This document shows positions 17,473 through 24,197 of a stretch of DNA of 32,233 nucleotides, piece after piece (position 1 is the first letter of the stretch; every line of letters begins with the position of its first letter). Origin of the DNA: JAJUJL01 sp041736465 (lineage in GTDB: Bacteria > Chloroflexota > Anaerolineae > Anaerolineales > UBA4823); the NCBI GenBank assembly GCA_041736465.1, contig JBGSTO010000255.1:1-32233 (forward strand), read 5' to 3'. The position numbers and the translations under genes were made by a program. The notes below the pieces were generated by a model. The model had not been told where the DNA came from and searched no databases. It saw nothing but the letters and a program-made list of their open reading frames with translations.

Positions 17473-18600
17473 ATGGGAAAGATCAGAATCGGGATCATAG
17501 GCTGTGGGTTCATTGCTAACCGCAAACACCTCCCTATGATGACTCAGCACGAAGACGTAGAGGTCGTGGCATTTTGCGACATTATTCGAGAGCGGGCAGT
17601 TGCCTCCGCAAAGCAGTTTGGTGTTCCGGATGCCAAGATCTACGAAAACTACCGGGACCTGATCGCGCGTGAGGATATCGATGTTGTGCATGTCTGCACA
17701 CCGAACAGCTCTCACAGCGAAATCACCGTAGCCGCCCTGCAAAGCGGAAAGCACGTCATGTGCGAAAAGCCCATGGCAATCAACGGCGCCGAAGCCAAGG
17801 CCATGCTGGATGCGTCTAAAGCTACCGGTAAGAAGCTCACCATCGGCTACCAAAACCGCTTCCGCTCGGACAGCCAGTTCATCAAGCGGCTGTGCGATGC
17901 AGGCGAGCTGGGCGACGTTTACCTGGGTAAAGCCTTCGCCACCCGCCGCCGAGGCGTTCCGATCTGGGGTGTCTTCATGAACAAGGAGCTGCAGGGCGGC
18001 GGACCCTTGATCGACCTGGGCACCCACGCCCTCGACCTGACCCTGTGGATGATGGACAATTACGAGCCTGTCTCTGCGCTCGGATCCACTTACAACAAGA
18101 TCGCCAAGATGGGCAGCCCGGCGAATGGAATGGGCGCCTGGGATCCTGACAAATACGAAGTAGAAGACAGCGCCTTCGGCATGGTCAAATTCAAGAACGG
18201 CGCGACGGTAGTTCTGGAAGCCTCCTGGGCGATCAACATGATCGTTGCAAACGAAGCCATGACGATGCTCGTCGGCACGAAAGCTGGCGCAGACATGTTC
18301 CCCCCCACAGGCCCGACCGTCCGCGTGGCAGATTTTCAATCTGAAGGCAGCTTGCACGTGCGGGTAAACGGCGAGAACAACGGCAAGCTCTACGTTCAGA
18401 ACTATTCCATGGGCGCACAGTTTATCGGCAGCGGTGCAAAGGAAGACTTTGCCGGCGGCACCCTGGAAATGAAAACCTGGCTGGATGCGATCCGCCACGA
18501 TACCGAGGTGGTGGTGAAACCTGAACAGGCTTACACGGTCACACGGATTTTGGAAGCCATTTACCAGTCTGCTGCCAGTGGTGAATTGGTTCTTTTTTAG
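17473..18600 (+). CDS. Gfo/Idh/MocA family oxidoreductase, probable glycoside 3-dehydrogenase (first copy)
   Basis: An NAD(P)-dependent dehydrogenase of 375 residues. The Rossmann motif IGIIGCGFIANRKH is at residues about 6-19, K99 sits in the family EKP motif, and D181 and H185 (GGPLIDLGTHALDL) complete the catalytic Lys-Asp-His set. The C-terminal half is the usual mixed alpha/beta substrate domain. The start at 17473 is chosen because AAGGA lies about 8 bases upstream; GTG 17437 and ATG 17464 have worse sites. Family members oxidise one sugar hydroxyl. DgpA, the first enzyme of puerarin C-deglycosylation, belongs to this family and oxidises C3 of the glucose. As first gene of a cluster with CGD-like proteins, a 3-keto-glycoside-forming role is inferred. 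It could instead reduce a released keto sugar. Confidence 0.85.
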   Translation: MGKIRIGIIGCGFIANRKHLPMMTQHEDVEVVAFCDIIRERAVASAKQFGVPDAKIYENYRDLIAREDIDVVHVCTPNSSHSEITVAALQSGKHVMCEKPMAINGAEAKAMLDASKATGKKLTIGYQNRFRSDSQFIKRLCDAGELGDVYLGKAFATRRRGVPIWGVFMNKELQGGGPLIDLGTHALDLTLWMMDNYEPVSALGSTYNKIAKMGSPANGMGAWDPDKYEVEDSAFGMVKFKNGATVVLEASWAINMIVANEAMTMLVGTKAGADMFPPTGPTVRVADFQSEGSLHVRVNGENNGKLYVQNYSMGAQFIGSGAKEDFAGGTLEMKTWLDAIRHDTEVVVKPEQAYTVTRILEAIYQSAASGELVLF

Positions 18601-18621
18601 CAATCAGATGGGCGCCAGGTT

Positions 18622-18670
18622 GTGATTGCGCCAGATGAACCGGCGGCGCCAGATGAACCGGCGCAATCAC
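18622..18670 (+). repeat. Hairpin with tandem 18-base duplication between the two dehydrogenase genes
   Basis: A perfect 11-base inverted repeat, GTGATTGCGCC (18622-18632) and GGCGCAATCAC (18660-18670), encloses most of two exact tandem copies of GCGCCAGATGAACCGGCG (18628-18645 and 18646-18663). No T run follows, so it is not a standard terminator. It lies ten bases before the ribosome site of the next gene and may act in mRNA processing, stability or translation control. Confidence 0.8.
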
Positions 18671-18689
18671 CCCGGTTGCAGGAGGATTT

Positions 18690-19826
18690 ATGAAGAAGTT
18701 TGGTGTTGGTATCATCGGCTGTGGCGCAATCTTTGGGGTTCATGCTTATCCACTTCATACCATTGAGAATGTGGAGGTCAAAGCAGTCTGCGACATCAAG
18801 CCGCCCGCCCGGGAAGCGGCGGCGCGGTTGTTCAATTGCGATGCTTATGAAGACTACCGGGAGCTGCTCACGCGCGAGGACATCGATGTCATTCACGTGC
18901 TGACGCCTCATTACCTGCATGCGCCCATGGTCATTGCAGCGGCGAATGCCGGCAAGCATGTATTATCCGAAAAACCGATGGCGATCACGCTGGAAGATGC
19001 CAAAGCAGAGATCGAAGCGGGCAAGAGAAATAACGTAACGATCGGCGTAATCAGCCAGAATCGCTACAACTCGGCCTCGGTCGCCATAAAAGAAGCTCTT
19101 GACAGCGGCAGCCTCGGCAAGGTGGTTGGTCAACGGATTATCCTATCCTGGTTCAAGCCAGAAGAATACTATCTGCGCAGCGACTGGCATGGCACCTGGG
19201 ACAAAGAAGGCGGCTCGCTGATCATCGACCAGGCGATCCATGTGCTGGACCTTGCCAGGTGGTTTGTTAACGATGAAATCGTGAGCGTCCAGGCGTCCAT
19301 CGACAACCGCAACCACCCGGCAATTGAAACGGAAGATACCGCAGAAGGCTTGATCAAGTTTCGAAACGGCGTCCAGTCGGTATTCTATGCAACCAACAAC
19401 TATACCTACAATTCGCCCGTGATGGTCGAGACTCACTGCGAAAAGGGAACGGCGTTGATGGAATTCGAGCGGGCAGCGATCACCTACCGTGACGGCAGAG
19501 AGCTGAGTGTGATCAACAACCCCAACGATACGCTGGACGAGGTAAGGTACCAGGCATTCTTTAACCAGAGCTCCTCGCAATCCGCTTTTCAAACACTGTC
19601 GAAGTGGGGCGTATTCGGATCGCCTGTAACCATACCGATTACCTGGAAGACCCCAAGGCCCTACTGGGGCATCACCCATATTAAACAGATCAAGAATTAT
19701 TACGAAAGCCTGACCGCGGGCATTCAGCCCGATATCACTGCCGAAGAGGCGGTAAAGACCCAAGCAATGATCTGCGCCATCTATGATTCTGCGAAAACGA
19801 AGCAGACGGTCCGGCTTGATTCGTAA
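18690..19826 (+). CDS. Gfo/Idh/MocA family oxidoreductase (second copy)
   Basis: A second, divergent member of the family, 378 residues. It shows the Rossmann motif GVGIIGCGAIFGVHAY at the N-terminus, K95 in SEKPMA, and D180 and H184 in LIIDQAIHVLDLARW. It has an added central segment (SSSQSAFQTLSKWGVFGSP, about residues 295-313) and ends in a short TVRLDS strand. GGAGG lies four bases before the ATG at 18690. The catalytic residues are intact, so it should be an active sugar dehydrogenase. Two dehydrogenases in one glycoside cluster could split the work, one oxidising the imported glycoside at C3 and one reducing the keto sugar after cleavage and recycling the cofactor, or they could serve different sugars. 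This division is inference; the family assignment is firm. Confidence 0.87.
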   Translation: MKKFGVGIIGCGAIFGVHAYPLHTIENVEVKAVCDIKPPAREAAARLFNCDAYEDYRELLTREDIDVIHVLTPHYLHAPMVIAAANAGKHVLSEKPMAITLEDAKAEIEAGKRNNVTIGVISQNRYNSASVAIKEALDSGSLGKVVGQRIILSWFKPEEYYLRSDWHGTWDKEGGSLIIDQAIHVLDLARWFVNDEIVSVQASIDNRNHPAIETEDTAEGLIKFRNGVQSVFYATNNYTYNSPVMVETHCEKGTALMEFERAAITYRDGRELSVINNPNDTLDEVRYQAFFNQSSSQSAFQTLSKWGVFGSPVTIPITWKTPRPYWGITHIKQIKNYYESLTAGIQPDITAEEAVKTQAMICAIYDSAKTKQTVRLDS

Positions 19827-19858
19827 TAGCTGGCGGTACAAGCGAACCACTTATTTTT

Positions 19859-19925
19859 GTCATTCTGAGCGAAGCGAAGAATCTGGTAAGCCAATCAGGA
19901 GATCCTTCACTGCGTTCAGGATGAC
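19859..19925. repeat. REP-like imperfect inverted repeat
   Basis: Two 26-base arms (19859-19884 and 19900-19925) are imperfect inverted copies: the left begins GTCATTCTGAGCG, and the right read backwards begins GTCATCCTGAACG. A 15-base centre separates them. A related single arm occurs at 14344-14369. The element ends nine bases before the ribosome site (AAAGGAG, 19934-19940) of the next gene, so it may affect translation or end-processing of the mRNA. Confidence 0.85.
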
Positions 19926-19951
19926 AGATCACTAAAGGAGTCATCCACCCT

Positions 19952-20350
19952 ATGGGAGCTTCAGTACAACTTATCAGAGAAGACAGCCTGCGCGTCGTGA
20001 ATGACGGTTTCGCCTTCGACGTACGGCTCAACTGGTACCGCTCTCTTCCGCTGTCCAGCGTCGATATATTGAGTGTGAAAGTGGATGGCGAACAGGTGCC
20101 TGCAGACCAGATCGTTTTTGAGATTAACGATCACCAGTATTCCATCACTGAGCTGTTAGAACAGGTTGAGGAGTTCTGGTTTGTCCAGGATTTTGCTGTG
20201 CTGCACGTGCGCCAACCAGGCAAGGTGAACCCGGGAGAATCGCACACCATCGAGGCAGAAATATCGCTTCGATTCCCCTATATGAATATCGGGCCAGGAA
20301 AATTCCTGACCAACGTCACCCGGCACGTGTCGACCCAGATCGCGCAGTAG
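19952..20350 (+). CDS. C-glycoside deglycosidase beta-subunit-like protein (DUF6379), copy 1
   Basis: A small 132-residue protein of the DUF6379 / CGD beta-subunit type, recognised by the core NDGFAFDVRLNWYRSLPLS, the following KVDGEQVP turn, FEINDHQYSI, the FWFVQDFAVLHVRQP segment and the closing SLRFPYMN. In known CGDs this small beta-sandwich subunit binds the TIM-barrel alpha subunit and completes the active site that breaks the C-C bond of a 3-keto-C-glycoside. No signal peptide, so cytoplasmic. AAAGGAG (19934-19940) precedes the ATG. Thirteen bases separate it from the alpha-type gene, which makes them a natural pair. It is closest to the partial copy at 32039 (30 of 59 aligned residues identical by hand count) and more distant from the copy at 23632. 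Family likely; substrate unknown. Confidence 0.8.
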   Translation: MGASVQLIREDSLRVVNDGFAFDVRLNWYRSLPLSSVDILSVKVDGEQVPADQIVFEINDHQYSITELLEQVEEFWFVQDFAVLHVRQPGKVNPGESHTIEAEISLRFPYMNIGPGKFLTNVTRHVSTQIAQ

Positions 20351-20363
20351 AAAGAGGTACCAC

Positions 20364-21356
20364 ATGAGCAGCAACGCACCCGTATTAGGGGTAACCCTGT
20401 TTAGCTTCACAAATGAATGGCAGCAGCATCTTTATACGCTCGATGAGATGATCGCCAAAGTTGCCGAGCTGGGTCTTGGCCCTGGCATCGAGGTGGTCGG
20501 TTTTCAAAGTTTCCGCAGCTATCCGGATGTCCCGGATGCCGAAGCCGATCATTTCCGAAACTTGCTTGCCAAATATGGCCTGATCCCGACCTGCCTGGGT
20601 GCAAACATCGACATCGGGCGGCGCAGAGACCGGCTGATGACCGCCGAAGAGATCTATGATACGGTCAGGCGCCAGCTTTTCTCAGCCAAAAAGCTGGGCT
20701 TCCCGCTTATGCGCGTACCGCCCTCCGCCGGCGAACTCACTTTAGAGAATCTGCTTACTCTAGCAGAGGAATACCAGATTAAGCTTGCCGTCGAGTTGCA
20801 CTCGCCGCTCAGCGTGGATAACCCCACGGTCGTCAAGCTGCGCAGCATGTTCGAACGGCTCAAATCCCCCCTGCTGGGATTTATCCCCGACTTCAGCACC
20901 TCGATGACCAGCGTGCCCGAAGGTCATTGGAGAAATGTGCGCCGCGCCGGTGCGCCGGAAGACCTCATTGATGCCGCCAAGGAAATTTGGATCACGGACG
21001 ACCCCATCCCGGCCAAGTTTGGTGCGCTGGCGGAAGCCTGCCAGCGATTTGGCGCCAATCCGGCAGTAATCGGACAGATCAACATGACCATGACGATGTT
21101 TGGGCACATGCCCGTCGAGAGCTGGCGCGAGATTCTGCCCTACACGAGTCACGTCCACGGTAAATACTATGAAGTGAATGCAGACGGCATCGAGCCTTCC
21201 ATCCCCTATCGAGACCTGATGCGCCTGCTCAAACGGGAAGGCTATCAGGGCACCATTTCCGCAGAGTGGGAAGGGCAGGCCTTTACCGAAGAGCCGGTCG
21301 GCTTCCAGCAGGTTGCTGCCTGGCACTCGATGTGCAAGCATTTTCTAGAGGGCTAA
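20364..21356 (+). CDS. TIM-barrel sugar isomerase/epimerase-type protein, CGD alpha-like, copy 1
   Basis: A 330-residue protein with the sugar phosphate isomerase/epimerase (AP endonuclease 2-type) TIM barrel. The predicted metal ligands are all present: E144 (AVELHSP), D176 (FIPDFS), H265 (HVHGKYY) and E301 (SAEWEG). H146, two residues after the first Glu, is a candidate catalytic base. In CGDs the alpha subunit has this fold and a divalent metal, and works with a DUF6379 beta subunit to eliminate the aglycone from a 3-keto glycoside. The beta-like gene stands 13 bases upstream and the hydrolase ATG follows directly on its stop, so the three are translated together. A plain 3-keto-sugar epimerase or isomerase is the alternative function. 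Confidence 0.82.
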   Translation: MSSNAPVLGVTLFSFTNEWQQHLYTLDEMIAKVAELGLGPGIEVVGFQSFRSYPDVPDAEADHFRNLLAKYGLIPTCLGANIDIGRRRDRLMTAEEIYDTVRRQLFSAKKLGFPLMRVPPSAGELTLENLLTLAEEYQIKLAVELHSPLSVDNPTVVKLRSMFERLKSPLLGFIPDFSTSMTSVPEGHWRNVRRAGAPEDLIDAAKEIWITDDPIPAKFGALAEACQRFGANPAVIGQINMTMTMFGHMPVESWREILPYTSHVHGKYYEVNADGIEPSIPYRDLMRLLKREGYQGTISAEWEGQAFTEEPVGFQQVAAWHSMCKHFLEG

Positions 21357-22166
21357 ATGGAACTATTCGAGCAGGATATCTTTGCAAACGGGATCAAGCT
21401 GCACATCTATCGCACCACTACTGGCAGACCTCCGCTGGTGTTCGCCCACGGCATTACGGATAACGGCCTGTGTTTCTCACCCATCGCAGAGCAGCTGGCA
21501 GATGATTTCGAGATCATCCTGTACGATAGCCGTGGTCATGGGAGATCTGAGGCAGTAGAAGCTAATTCGACAATCATCGACCGGGCAAAAGACCTGGCCG
21601 GGTTGGTGAATGCCCTGGGTTTGCACCGGCCCGGCTTGCTTGGGCATTCCATGGGCGCATTGACGGTTGCGCTGTTTGCTGGCTTGTTCCCAGACGTACC
21701 CGGGCGTATCATTCTGGAAGACCCACCGCCATTTGATTTGTTGGTTTCCAACAGCGGTGATACCCCAGATACACACAAACCGTGGAAGGAATTAGCTGCT
21801 GCGAACAGGCGCAAAAGCATCCAGGAGATCGTGGAGATGAGCCGTCTGGAGAGCCCAACCTGGCCAGAAGCCGAGCGACAACCCTGGGCACAGGCCAAGC
21901 AGCAGTTAAGCCTCTCAATTTTCGATGAAACCTATATCGATGCCAATTTAGGAAAACAAATCGTATCGCAGATCATCTGTCCGCTTTTGATCCTGACGGC
22001 TGATGTTGATAAAAGGGCGTTATATCCCCCTCAGGCTGCAGAAAAACTGGTTGCCAGCCTGCCCTTGGCCAGGCATGTCAATATTCCAGGCGCCGGTCAC
22101 AACATTCGCCGGGAGCAGCCTGCCGCCTTCTTGAAAGCCGTGCGCAGTTTTCTGAGCAGCTCCTGA
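21357..22166 (+). CDS. Alpha/beta hydrolase
   Basis: A 269-residue cytoplasmic alpha/beta-fold hydrolase with the triad visible: nucleophile S98 in GHSMG, acid D216 or D218 in LTADVDK, and H248 in GAGHNIRRE. The oxyanion-loop FAHGITDNG and the YDSRGHGRS strand are typical of the esterase/lactonase branch. There is no secretion signal. Its ATG starts immediately after the stop of the TIM-barrel gene (TAAATG), which argues for tight co-expression and a role in the same pathway. Plausible jobs are removal of acyl groups from imported glycosides or opening of a lactone formed after sugar oxidation; neither can be chosen from sequence. Carbon-carbon hydrolases of aromatic pathways share the fold and cannot be excluded. 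Confidence 0.85.
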   Translation: MELFEQDIFANGIKLHIYRTTTGRPPLVFAHGITDNGLCFSPIAEQLADDFEIILYDSRGHGRSEAVEANSTIIDRAKDLAGLVNALGLHRPGLLGHSMGALTVALFAGLFPDVPGRIILEDPPPFDLLVSNSGDTPDTHKPWKELAAANRRKSIQEIVEMSRLESPTWPEAERQPWAQAKQQLSLSIFDETYIDANLGKQIVSQIICPLLILTADVDKRALYPPQAAEKLVASLPLARHVNIPGAGHNIRREQPAAFLKAVRSFLSSS

Positions 22167-22206
22167 GGCGCATTGAACCCGTAAAACTTGATTGAAAGAT
22201 AATTTT

Positions 22207-22593
22207 ATGCTCACCAATCCCGACCGAAAACATATCATCATCGTCCCTCAAATTTATGTCTCCATGGAACCGCAGGAGGCTCTCAATTTTGGTGAAGAGG
22301 CACAACCGAGACGGACAGAAATTCCGATGGTCTGGATTCAAGAAGGTGATCATTTCAGGCTGGATATCGAATTGCCCGATTCGAGTGTACTGGATGTATT
22401 TTTTTCTTCCCTTGTCAATAGTTTACATATCAACGGCGAGACAATTTGGAGGAATGGCATAGCCCATGCTGTGCAGATGACAGGTACGCATGTCGAAAGC
22501 TCACCGGCTGGATTGCGCCTTACCTGTACTTCCAGCGGTTCGATCCATATCCTTGCACGCTGTGTCGTACAAACTGGTTCACACGCTATCTGA
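22207..22593 (+). CDS. Hypothetical protein, 128 aa, no family recognised
   Basis: I do not recognise this gene. The ATG at 22207 (MLTNPDRK) is preferred over an in-frame TTG at 22192, since only a weak GAAAG can serve as ribosome site and it suits the ATG. The protein is soluble, with no signal peptide or membrane segment. It appears rich in beta-strands (HIIIVPQIYV, HFRLDIELPD, VLDVFFSSLVNSLHI, GLRLTC, SIHILARCVV), which suggests a small beta-sandwich. It lacks the WYRSLPLS/YYRGLGIS core of the CGD beta family. It lies 40 bases after the hydrolase and 34 before the second TIM-barrel gene, on the same strand, so it belongs to the operon. A divergent accessory or substrate-binding subunit is a guess from size and position only. 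Confidence 0.6.
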   Translation: MLTNPDRKHIIIVPQIYVSMEPQEALNFGEEAQPRRTEIPMVWIQEGDHFRLDIELPDSSVLDVFFSSLVNSLHINGETIWRNGIAHAVQMTGTHVESSPAGLRLTCTSSGSIHILARCVVQTGSHAI

Positions 22594-22627
22594 TACCCAA
22601 TCGCAGGGAATGATTGAGAGGCCGAGC

Positions 22628-23620
22628 ATGACAAATTCAAGCTCCATCAAGCGAGGTGTAAGCCTGTACAGCTATCAGGAGGAATATTTTCTTCGTAAAA
22701 TGACCCTGGAAGATTGCATTGCTGTTTCGGCAAAAATGGGTGCGTTTGGAATTGAGAGCATCGCCGAGCAAATGATGCCAGGCTTCCCCCGCCTTTCGGA
22801 CGCCTTCTATGAGCAGTGGCATGGCTGGATGGGAAAGTATGGTACCACCCCTACCTGCCACGATATGTTTCTGGATACTAAAAAATACAAGGGGCGTCTG
22901 CTCACAGATGAGGAGATGCTAGCCTCTGTCGTTCGTGACTTAAAACATGCGAACAGGCTGGGCTGCACAGTCATGCGCTGCATTGTCAACACACCACCCG
23001 AGATTATGGCGAAAGCTGCGCCGTATGCCGAGCGGTACAACGTGCGCATGGGGCTGGAAATTCATGCCCCGTTTAATTTTGAGCACGAGTGGATCCAGCG
23101 CCATCTGGAAACCTACCAGAAGGTGGGCAGCCCACACCTCGGGATCATCCCAGATATGGGCATCTTCGAGAAGCGTTTTCCACGTGTGCGCAGTGATCGC
23201 TATATTCGACGGGGCGCACACCCCCATATCGTCCAATATATCAGCGATGTTTACGCCCGGCACGAAGATTCAAAGAGCCTGCTAGACGAGGTCAAGATGA
23301 TGGGGGCCAATGAGATTGACCTGGCAATGGCGAATGACACGCTGCACATGACCTATGTCAACCCACGGCAATTGCTGGACTATATGCCGGTCATCTTCCA
23401 CATTCACGCCAAATTTAACGAGATGCTGGAGGATTACACCGAATACAGCATTCCTTACAATGACGTGGTCCCCGTGCTAATTGAAGGTGGGTACAGTGGA
23501 TATCTTTCCAGCGAGTACGAAGGCAACCGCCACATCCAGGATGCCTTCGAGGTAGACAGTGTGGAGCAGGTGCGCCGCCACCAGGTGATGCTGAGCAGGT
23601 TGCTCGGTGAACAGGGATAG
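22628..23620 (+). CDS. TIM-barrel sugar isomerase/epimerase-type protein, CGD alpha-like, copy 2
   Basis: Also exactly 330 residues, with the same barrel and the same metal-site pattern: E144 (GLEIHAP), D176 (IIPDMG), H260 (HIHAKF) and E296 (SSEYEG). The first two ligands fall at the same residue numbers as in the copy at 20364, and H146 is again conserved. The sequences otherwise differ widely, so this is an old paralogue pair, not a recent duplication. The start at 22628 is taken because GAGAGG lies just upstream; an open frame extends to 22490 but overlaps the previous gene. The DUF6379 gene follows after 11 bases, so this is a second alpha/beta unit in the order alpha-beta, opposite to the first. 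It resembles known CGD alpha subunits at least as well as copy 1. Confidence 0.85.
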   Translation: MTNSSSIKRGVSLYSYQEEYFLRKMTLEDCIAVSAKMGAFGIESIAEQMMPGFPRLSDAFYEQWHGWMGKYGTTPTCHDMFLDTKKYKGRLLTDEEMLASVVRDLKHANRLGCTVMRCIVNTPPEIMAKAAPYAERYNVRMGLEIHAPFNFEHEWIQRHLETYQKVGSPHLGIIPDMGIFEKRFPRVRSDRYIRRGAHPHIVQYISDVYARHEDSKSLLDEVKMMGANEIDLAMANDTLHMTYVNPRQLLDYMPVIFHIHAKFNEMLEDYTEYSIPYNDVVPVLIEGGYSGYLSSEYEGNRHIQDAFEVDSVEQVRRHQVMLSRLLGEQG

Positions 23621-23631
23621 GAGCGTTAGGA

Positions 23632-24024
23632 ATGTTCGATAAATATATGATTTGCGAGGACGGTTTCCAAAACGTAGTAGAGGCCGGCGAGATAACTGGA
23701 TTTCAATTCGAGGCACGCCTGCCTTATTATCGCGGTCTCGGCATATCCATGGTTGAGGACCTGGCTGTAACAGTCGACTCGGAGCGTTTCCCGAGGGAGG
23801 CCCTGCGCGTCACGTTGCATGGAAATACCTACACCCTACATGAGATGGAACAAGAATACGAGGACCGCTGGGAGTTTGGGGAAAAAGCAGTGGTGACAAT
23901 ACGCAAGCCGGGTGGTTTGAAGGCCGGCCTGCATAAGATTGAGATGGAAGATATCTTACGCGTCTCCTACCTGCCATTCTTGCTGATCGGTGCGGATGAC
24001 AAAGTCTTAGAACTGGTTGGATAA
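23632..24024 (+). CDS. C-glycoside deglycosidase beta-subunit-like protein (DUF6379), copy 2
   Basis: A 130-residue protein with the pattern I associate with CGD beta subunits: N-terminal MFDKYMICEDGF, GFQFEARLPYYRGLGIS, TLHGNTYTLHEME, DRWEFGEKAVVTIRKPGG and a C-terminal RVSYLPFLL. It belongs to a different subgroup from the copies at 19952 and 32039, which carry WYRSLPLS in place of YYRGLGIS. It should pair with the TIM-barrel protein encoded 11 bases upstream and form the cleaving complex for 3-keto glycosides. GGAG at 23620-23623 overlaps the previous stop and serves as ribosome site. The family assignment is good; whether the bond cut is C- or O-glycosidic cannot be told from sequence. 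Confidence 0.85.
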   Translation: MFDKYMICEDGFQNVVEAGEITGFQFEARLPYYRGLGISMVEDLAVTVDSERFPREALRVTLHGNTYTLHEMEQEYEDRWEFGEKAVVTIRKPGGLKAGLHKIEMEDILRVSYLPFLLIGADDKVLELVG

Positions 24025-24197
24025 TCGCCTGGGTATTGCATCTATATTCGTTACGATAAGTTATAAGTGGCTGTGCTGGCTTTAATGCCTTTGATTGATG
24101 CCTTGAGCGGTTCACCTTTTATGTTCCAAATTGCCAACCCACAGCGCCGTAGGTGCCAGTGCAGTAACCAAAACTATTTGTAAACGGAGATTATTTG

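Noticed and set aside
17455..18603. Minus-strand open frame of 382 codons
   Set aside because: It is a mirror of the first Gfo/Idh/MocA gene and has no recognisable domain.
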